Under the pieces are notes generated by a model. It worked only from the letters and a program-made list of their open reading frames with translations. It searched no databases and was not told the origin of the DNA. Both the position numbers and the translations under genes were made by a program. A DNA stretch of 11,638 nt from contig PSRF01000425.1 of assembly GCA_003175865.1 (NCBI GenBank), positions 1 through 11,638 on the forward strand, read 5' to 3'. The DNA comes from Blastocatellia bacterium (lineage in GTDB: Bacteria; Acidobacteriota; Blastocatellia; Pyrinomonadales; Pyrinomonadaceae). Shown one piece after another: positions 6,276 to 11,638 of this stretch. Position 1 is the stretch's first letter. Each line of letters begins with the position of its first letter.

Positions 6276-8885
6276 ATGGGTAACTCACTTCGCCGAAAAT
6301 CCGGTTCGCTAATCACACTTGGATTAGTCCTTTTCCTGTTTTCATCAGCAGTAGTTAGCGCTACCCCGGTTCCTGAGAAGCTTCAAACACTAACCGTAAC
6401 CAGAACGCTACCGCAGTCACAGTACATCCCAGATCACGACTTTGATACTCGTCATATTGCACTCGATTTGAGGTTCGATTGGGACAAGGAACAACTAATA
6501 GGCCGGGAAATGCTAGTTTTTGCTCCACTTGTTGCAAATCTGCGCAGCATAAAACTCGACGCCGCGAACATCACTGCTACTAGTGTAAAGCTCTCGACTG
6601 GCACAACGCTTCAGTTCGTCACAGATCCGACTAAGGAAAAAGTGACAATTAATTTGGATCGTGCATATCAGCCGTCGGATGAATTGACACTCCTCATCGA
6701 ATATCACACGAATGGACCACAGGATAATTTGCGACCGGGATTGACCGGTCTTGGTCTGAAATTCATCAAGCCGAATCCGGATGATCCAAAAAGACCGAAA
6801 CAGCTTTGGTCGCAAGGCGAGAGTGAATACAACCACTATTGGTTTCTTTGTTACGACCATCCAAACGATTTCTTCACATCAGAAGTGACAGCGACTGTCG
6901 AGAAACCTCTAATCGTCGTTTCCAATGGCTCTTTGCTTGAAACCAAAGACAACAAAGATGGCACCCGTACTTTTCATTGGAAGATTGATCAACCGCACGC
7001 GAGTTATCTAACTTCAATAGTTGTTGGCGAGTACACGCCTATCGTCGGAGACTACCTGGGCATTCCGATCATCACAAATGTCTATCCAAGCGAGGTCGCT
7101 GAAGGCAGGCTGACGGCTGCGCGACTACCTGAGATGGTTAAATTCTTTTCCGAGAAGACAGGCTTGAAATATCCGTATGCTAAGTATGCGCAAACAACGG
7201 CGCGAGATTTTGGCGGTGGGATGGAAAACATCAGCGCCACGACGCAAACCGACAACATGATTCACGACGCCCGAGCTGAACTTGATTCGACGAGCGACGG
7301 TTTGGAATCACATGAGTTGGCCCATCAATGGTTTGGCGACTATGTCACTGCTCGGAACTGGTCGGATATCTGGCTCAATGAAAGTTTTGCGACTTACTTT
7401 CAAGCTATGTGGGACGAGTACAAACTTGGTCGCGACGATTTCCTCTATTCCGATATCAAAGCAAATCAAGACTCGTATTTCGCGGCGTGGAAACAAGGCA
7501 ACCGAAGGCCCATCGTCACAAAAAACTATACCGAGCCGGATGCGGTGTTTGACACTTACGCTTATCCGCGCGGCGGTGCAGTGTTGCACATGTTGCGCAA
7601 GGATCTTGGGGAAGAAAACTGGTGGCGGGCAATTAACTACTATCTCCATAAATACGCGCATCAACCGGTTGAGACAGAGCAGTTTCGAATTGCGATCGAA
7701 GAATCAACCGGACAGTCGATGGAGTGGTTCTTTGACGAGTGGTTATATCGGATGGGCCACCCAATCTTTAATGTCTCTCAGCAGTACGATGAAGCGAACA
7801 AGACATTGAAGCTGACAGTCGCACAACAACAGAAAATGGATCCAAGTTCCCAGTATCCTCAAGTTGACTTGTTCCAAACGCCCGTGGAAATCGAGATCGG
7901 CACTGCGACGCAAACTAATGTTGAGCGAGTTCAGATTGAGCCTCAGCGCGAACAAACATTCACCTTCAAGGTCGACTCAAAGCCTCTGCTCGTTAACTTT
8001 GACTACAACAGCACGCTTATCAAAGAACTCGTCTTCAATAAGTCTACAGACGAGCTGAGTTACCAACTCGAACGCGATCAAGATGTACTTGGTCGGGTCT
8101 GGGCACTTGATCAACTCAAGGTGCAGCTCAAAAACGCTTCAACTCCTTCAGATCAGAAGGATGCAATTGCCAATGCGATTGTTCGCGCGGTGACGACCGA
8201 CAAGTTCTGGGGCGTTCGGGCACAAGGCGCGACGGCGCTCGCCGAAGTTCCTGGCGCGGCCGTGCGTAGTGCGTTGCTCGCAGCCGCGAAAGATTCGAAT
8301 CCGCATGTTCGCGTATCGGCTATTTCCGCGCTCGCAGCGTCTAAAGACCCGACGTTGGCTAATGTCTATGCAGACTTATTGAAAGATCCAAGTTATGGGG
8401 TGGTTCGAGCGGCTTCGTCGGCGCTTGTGAACACTAAAGACAGCAAAGCTTACGACGAGATAGCGAAATTGTTGGAAGGGCAGTCTTGGCACGACACACT
8501 GAAAGCCACTGCACTGTCTTCTTTTTCTCTGCTCGGTGACAAGCGTTCATTAGCTGAAGCGTTTAAATACGTTGAGCCTGGCAACTACCCGCAGGTCCGA
8601 GCCGCTGCGCTTCGACTGTTGGGAGTTGTTGGAAAGGACGATCCAAGATCGATTTCAGTGCTCACTCAAACCTTGGAAAGTGCCTTCAAACGTCAGGATG
8701 CAACAATAGCGAGCGCTTCGGCCGAGGGTTTAGCGAACCTCGGGAATCCTCAAGGGTTGCTGGTTTTTGATCGTCTTTCAAAAGAGAAAGGATCACCACA
8801 GTTAAGCCGAGTTCTCACGCGTTTTCAGGACCAGTTGAAGAAGGCGGTCGCGACCACGGAGAAGTCTCCGACACAACAGCCCTGA
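6276..8885 (+). CDS. exported M1-family zinc aminopeptidase with C-terminal HEAT repeats
   Basis: An 869-aa protein counted from the ATG at 6276. A signal peptide (basic MGNSLRRKSG, hydrophobic core, predicted cut near VVSA/TP, about residue 28) sends it to the periplasm or outside. The M1 beta-domain is followed by the exopeptidase motif GGGMEN (313-318) and the zinc site HELAH (346-350) with NE, E369, exactly 18 residues on. FDTYAYPRGGAVLHML (about 424-439) carries the expected catalytic Tyr region. It should remove N-terminal residues from peptides. From about residue 590 to 855 the chain is made of HEAT/PBS-lyase-like helical repeats (for example FWGVRAQGATALAEV and NPHVRVSAISALAA), followed by a polar tail. 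This repeat domain takes the place of the usual M1 C-terminal helical domain. The substrate is unknown. All catalytic residues seen are intact. Confidence 0.95.
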   Translation: MGNSLRRKSGSLITLGLVLFLFSSAVVSATPVPEKLQTLTVTRTLPQSQYIPDHDFDTRHIALDLRFDWDKEQLIGREMLVFAPLVANLRSIKLDAANITATSVKLSTGTTLQFVTDPTKEKVTINLDRAYQPSDELTLLIEYHTNGPQDNLRPGLTGLGLKFIKPNPDDPKRPKQLWSQGESEYNHYWFLCYDHPNDFFTSEVTATVEKPLIVVSNGSLLETKDNKDGTRTFHWKIDQPHASYLTSIVVGEYTPIVGDYLGIPIITNVYPSEVAEGRLTAARLPEMVKFFSEKTGLKYPYAKYAQTTARDFGGGMENISATTQTDNMIHDARAELDSTSDGLESHELAHQWFGDYVTARNWSDIWLNESFATYFQAMWDEYKLGRDDFLYSDIKANQDSYFAAWKQGNRRPIVTKNYTEPDAVFDTYAYPRGGAVLHMLRKDLGEENWWRAINYYLHKYAHQPVETEQFRIAIEESTGQSMEWFFDEWLYRMGHPIFNVSQQYDEANKTLKLTVAQQQKMDPSSQYPQVDLFQTPVEIEIGTATQTNVERVQIEPQREQTFTFKVDSKPLLVNFDYNSTLIKELVFNKSTDELSYQLERDQDVLGRVWALDQLKVQLKNASTPSDQKDAIANAIVRAVTTDKFWGVRAQGATALAEVPGAAVRSALLAAAKDSNPHVRVSAISALAASKDPTLANVYADLLKDPSYGVVRAASSALVNTKDSKAYDEIAKLLEGQSWHDTLKATALSSFSLLGDKRSLAEAFKYVEPGNYPQVRAAALRLLGVVGKDDPRSISVLTQTLESAFKRQDATIASASAEGLANLGNPQGLLVFDRLSKEKGSPQLSRVLTRFQDQLKKAVATTEKSPTQQP

Positions 8886-8934
8886 GCGAGAGGCGACTGG
8901 ATCTATTCAGAGGATTGTGAAAGAAATATAACAC

Positions 8935-8963
8935 TTGAACACACGGACCATCTCCTGTACTAT
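8935..8963 (+). promoter_or_regulatory. putative sigma-70-type promoter of the response regulator
   Basis: TTGAAC (8935-8940), a 17-nt spacer and TACTAT (8958-8963), each matching the consensus at 4 of 6 positions, lie in the 163-bp gap after the M1 gene. The leader to the assigned start would be about 80 nt. No terminator for the M1 gene was found in this gap. Confidence 0.45.
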
Positions 8964-9048
8964 CCATGTGCCCGAATCGCATCGAATACCCCTGTGATGC
9001 AGTTGCCCTCTGAGCCTCCTGCTTGTCAGTCCCAGACACTAAATTCTG

Positions 9049-9819
9049 ATGGCTACAGCTACTGACAGACAGAAAATCGCAAGAGATAACTTTACAGTGC
9101 CCGATACAGGTGAACGCAAGGTATCACTACTTGTCGTCGAAGATGACGAAAATATCTCGACGGCGATAAGCGAGTATTTTTCACGGGCTGGGTACAACGT
9201 CAAAACTGTCGAAGATGGCTTGAATGGCGTGAAAGCCGCCCTGGATGATCCTCCAGACGCGGTCGTTCTCGACTTGATGCTGCCTAAGATGGACGGCTTG
9301 GCTGTTTGCAAGGAATTGCGGGAAAAGGTCGGCTACTTGCCAATTCTGATGCTAACAGCCAAGGATGATGTGGTTGACAAAGTGCTTGGCTTGGAGATGG
9401 GAGCCGATGACTACATCACTAAGCCTTTTAGTCTCCGTGAACTCGAGGCGCGCATTAAGTCAGTCCTGCGTCGCACGCGCAAAGGTCCAAGTCCTGACGG
9501 TATAAGGGATGAGGCGCCAATTGTGCGCGGTCGTCTTCGGATTGACTCAGCGAAACGAGAAGTGACGATTGGTGATCGTCAGGTTGAGCTCACTCCGAAG
9601 GAGTTTGACTTGCTTCGACTGTTTGCCTCGAATCCTGGAAGAGTGTTCCCACGAAAGTATCTTCTGGAAAAGATTTGGGACTATTCATACGAGGGTTACG
9701 ATCGGACCATTGATAGTCACATCAACCGCCTGCGTGCGAAGATCGAAGAGAATCCTGAGAACCCGCAGATGGTTCTGACTGTTTGGGGCATTGGTTATAA
9801 GTTCAGCGACGAACAATAA
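9049..9819 (+). CDS. OmpR/PhoB-family response regulator, no kinase adjacent
   Basis: A 256-aa two-component regulator. The receiver domain (about residues 25-142) has the acidic pocket EDD (31-33), the phosphoacceptor D75 in VVLDLMLPKMDG, T103 in LTAKDD and K125 in YITKPF. The OmpR-type winged helix (about 160-254) shows ELTPKEFDLLRLFASNPGRV, the recognition-helix region YDRTIDSHINRLRAKIE and the terminal WGIGYKF hairpin. About 24 residues precede the receiver domain, and no Shine-Dalgarno stands before ATG 9049. The true start might therefore lie further in (for example GTG at codon 17), but no alternative has a better ribosome binding site. No histidine kinase gene lies beside it in the window, so its signal is unknown. 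It ends at its own terminator. Confidence 0.95.
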   Translation: MATATDRQKIARDNFTVPDTGERKVSLLVVEDDENISTAISEYFSRAGYNVKTVEDGLNGVKAALDDPPDAVVLDLMLPKMDGLAVCKELREKVGYLPILMLTAKDDVVDKVLGLEMGADDYITKPFSLRELEARIKSVLRRTRKGPSPDGIRDEAPIVRGRLRIDSAKREVTIGDRQVELTPKEFDLLRLFASNPGRVFPRKYLLEKIWDYSYEGYDRTIDSHINRLRAKIEENPENPQMVLTVWGIGYKFSDEQ

Positions 9820-9865
9820 CGTTCGTCTTCTGATGCGAATTTCTTAGCGAGCGTCCAACTGAAGG

Positions 9866-9900
9866 CGCAAACCCTCTGTCGAGGGTTTGCGTTTTTGTTT
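9866..9900 (+). terminator. intrinsic terminator of the response regulator gene
   Basis: An 11-bp perfect stem (CGCAAACCCTC / GAGGGTTTGCG) with a TGTC tetraloop is followed by TTTTTGTTT. It lies about 45 nt after the stop codon. Confidence 0.95.
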
Positions 9901-10099
9901 ACGCGCTACACAAGTCAATCTCGACGTCGTCAAGACACCTCACCCCTCATTAACTGGAAAAAATCCCACAAAAACCTGTAGCAATTTCAATCAAGTTATT
10001 GTATTCTCCCGCTCGGCTTCTACCACATATGGGTTTAGTTCGACGACGAAGCCTTTGCAGTCGAACGCCAACGAACCCAAACATCTGCAAGCTGCTGTA

Positions 10100-10153
10100 G
10101 ACCTGCCCCCCAGGTCGTCGGCGCTTCGCCGAAATCCAACCAGGATTTTGGCG
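10100..10153 (+). promoter_or_regulatory. structured leader with competing hairpins before the TPR gene
   Basis: Three stems lie in tandem: GACCTG-CCCCC-CAGGTC (10100-10116), TCGGCG-CTT-CGCCGA (10118-10132), and an 11-bp stem with one G-U pair, CGCCGAAATCC-AACCA-GGATTTTGGCG (10127-10153). The second and third both use CGCCGA (10127-10132), so they exclude each other. The block ends 18 nt before the ribosome binding site. Only a weak T-rich stretch (TAGTTCCGTTTT) follows. The rest of the gap from 9901 holds no gene, and I saw no confident promoter. Confidence 0.4.
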
Positions 10154-10182
10154 TAGTTCCGTTTTCCGTCTGGAGGGGCAAT

Positions 10183-11625
10183 ATGACGTTCGGTTCGAAA
10201 TCACTCCACACCACAATCCTGTGTTTGTCGGCAGCCTTTATTTTCGGAGGCTCTTCAATCCGGGCCCAAAATAGCGTCGCTGCAAACCAACCCAAGCCGG
10301 CCATTTCATTACTCGACACAACCAAGGAGCAAGACGGTCTGATCGGCTCCATCAGAAGAGTTAAAACCGAGTCTGCAAAGATCGAGTGGAAAGATGGTCG
10401 ACAGGTTGAAGGCCCGCTTCAGCTACTTGAATTGACGACCTATGGGATTAAAGGCAATCGGTTGGAAAATATTTCCTATCCGACTGGCGATTCGCAAGCA
10501 GGCAAAGAAGAGTACAAGTACGACGATAAAGGAAACATTATTGAGATGACCCTCAGAAATGATCAGGGGAACATCCTCAGCCGTGAAGCCTACTCCTACA
10601 CGTTCGATTCCATTGGCAACTGGACCAAGATGGTCACAAGCCTCGTCGTTTTCGAGGATGGCCAATTGAAACGCGAACCAGTTGAGATTACTTATCGGAC
10701 TCTTACGTACTATTTCGACGACAGCATAGCGACACTCACAAAGACGGCTCCTGCTAAGGTCATGCCCAATGCGCCGGCGCCCGTTGAAGTCGAGCTGAAA
10801 CCTGATCCGACTATAAAAGGAGAGACAAGCCAGGTTACTGCATCCGAGGTGGCGCCCACATCGCTGAACCCCACCGGTGATCCCCCGGTGTTAACACTCA
10901 AACGAGAGGAGCAGCCCAAGGTTCGGCCCGAGAGTCGACAACCTAACAACGAATCGTCAAACGACTTGGGACCTAAACTGAAGACTGGAAGGAAAGGCGC
11001 TAATTCCGAATCTGATGCGACTCTACGCAGTAATCCAATTGCAGAAAGCGAAGAGCGACCCAGGAGTGTTGCAGTGAGCGCTACCAGGAATGATTCGGCT
11101 ACACCACCTTCTGTTGCCGAAGTGGAAAGAGTAGTTAACGGCAAGACTGCCCTCGACTATTACCAAGCTGGACTCGCGCATTTTGAGCTCGGCGATTTTG
11201 AAGCAGCCGTTAACGATTACCTTAGTTCCATTCAAATAGACCAACGCTCCGCTCTCGTTTTCCTAAACCTCGGTAACGCCTACCTGAAATTGAGCAAAGA
11301 CAAAGACGCGCTAAAAGCATTCCAACAGTCAGTCAAGTTGAATCCCGACAATGCAGAAGCCCAATACGGTCTTGGACTCACTTCATTTCGCGTAAAACAT
11401 TTTCGAGAGGCGGCGACCGCTTACAAGAATGCCATTAAGCAAGAACCAAACATGGCCAAAGCTCATTACGGTCTAGCTTTGGCTTACGAGGAACTTAGTG
11501 AGCATTCAGCGATGGTTAGCGAATTTAGGATTCTTGAAAAGCTCGATAAGAACCTCGCGAAGAAGTTGGCCCAAACGTTTCCGCAAACTGATTTTTCGTG
11601 CAGGTTCACGATGCTTTGCCAGTAA
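10183..11625 (+). CDS. secreted protein with YD-like N-terminal region and four C-terminal TPR repeats
   Basis: A 480-aa protein. GGAGG 6 nt upstream supports the start. A signal peptide (about residues 1-28, ending near SIRAQ) implies export. Residues about 45-185 form a beta-rich region with RHS/YD-like phrases (YKYDDKGNIIEMTLRNDQGN, YSYTFDSIGNWTKM), resembling tyrosine-aspartate repeats of cell-surface proteins. A Pro/Ser/Lys-rich linker (about 190-318) of low complexity follows. The C-terminus has four tandem 34-residue TPR units in exact register (323-356, 357-390, 391-424 and 425-458), with the Gly/Ala/Tyr pattern of the family, suggesting protein-protein binding. The tail ends FPQTDFSCRFTMLCQ. 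No enzymatic motif is visible, and no specific function is assigned. Confidence 0.88.
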   Translation: MTFGSKSLHTTILCLSAAFIFGGSSIRAQNSVAANQPKPAISLLDTTKEQDGLIGSIRRVKTESAKIEWKDGRQVEGPLQLLELTTYGIKGNRLENISYPTGDSQAGKEEYKYDDKGNIIEMTLRNDQGNILSREAYSYTFDSIGNWTKMVTSLVVFEDGQLKREPVEITYRTLTYYFDDSIATLTKTAPAKVMPNAPAPVEVELKPDPTIKGETSQVTASEVAPTSLNPTGDPPVLTLKREEQPKVRPESRQPNNESSNDLGPKLKTGRKGANSESDATLRSNPIAESEERPRSVAVSATRNDSATPPSVAEVERVVNGKTALDYYQAGLAHFELGDFEAAVNDYLSSIQIDQRSALVFLNLGNAYLKLSKDKDALKAFQQSVKLNPDNAEAQYGLGLTSFRVKHFREAATAYKNAIKQEPNMAKAHYGLALAYEELSEHSAMVSEFRILEKLDKNLAKKLAQTFPQTDFSCRFTMLCQ

Positions 11626-11638
11626 AGCCTCTCTGGCA
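11617..11638 (+). terminator. possible terminator stem at the window edge
   Basis: TGCCAG (11617-11622) and CTGGCA (11633-11638) are perfect inverted copies with a 10-nt loop that starts at the TPR gene's stop codon. The structure reaches the last base, so neither a longer stem nor a T-run can be checked. Confidence 0.35.

Noticed and set aside
7282..7809. 175-codon plus-strand frame inside the M1 gene
   Set aside because: It is an out-of-frame shadow of the intact, motif-bearing peptidase frame.

Overview
The window is a bacterial chromosome segment of about 50% GC with no sign of plasmid, phage or insertion-sequence genes. The gene set (CIRCE-controlled groESL, a stand-alone Fis-type HTH, an NtrC-like activator, an exported M1 aminopeptidase with HEAT repeats, an exported TPR protein) would suit an Acidobacteriota genome such as Blastocatellia. 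That assignment is an inference from style, not from a marker gene.

Layout. The left half, up to 6164, is entirely on the minus strand. Reading in the direction of transcription it holds a YfiT/DinB-like metalloprotein (6164-5688), purC (5592-4696), a small Fis-type DNA-binding protein (4644-4402), groES (4231-3902) and groEL (3828-2176). A strong intrinsic terminator (about 2152-2114) closes groEL. Next comes a compact three-gene cassette: a 65-aa membrane protein, a minimal M50 site-2-type protease overlapping it by 4 nt, and a 79-aa unknown. About 470 bp without a convincing gene follow, and then the first 210 codons of a sigma-54-type AAA+ activator that runs off the left edge. The right half is on the plus strand: the M1 aminopeptidase/HEAT protein (6276-8885), an orphan OmpR/PhoB response regulator (9049-9819) with its own terminator, and a secreted YD-like/TPR protein (10183-11625) behind a structured leader.

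How it fits together. groESL is the best-understood unit. A near-consensus sigma-70 promoter is overlapped by a perfect CIRCE operator, so HrcA (not encoded here) should repress it and heat stress should release it. No terminator was seen between purC, the fis-like gene and groES, so the purC promoter may also feed the chaperonin genes. The remaining genes are housekeeping, envelope or regulatory functions with no obvious shared pathway.

The less ordinary parts are the mini-M50 cassette directly after groEL, the activator without an N-terminal sensory domain next to a possible FHA remnant, and a leader with mutually exclusive hairpins in front of the TPR gene. No CRISPR array, tRNA, rRNA or recognisable defence system was found.
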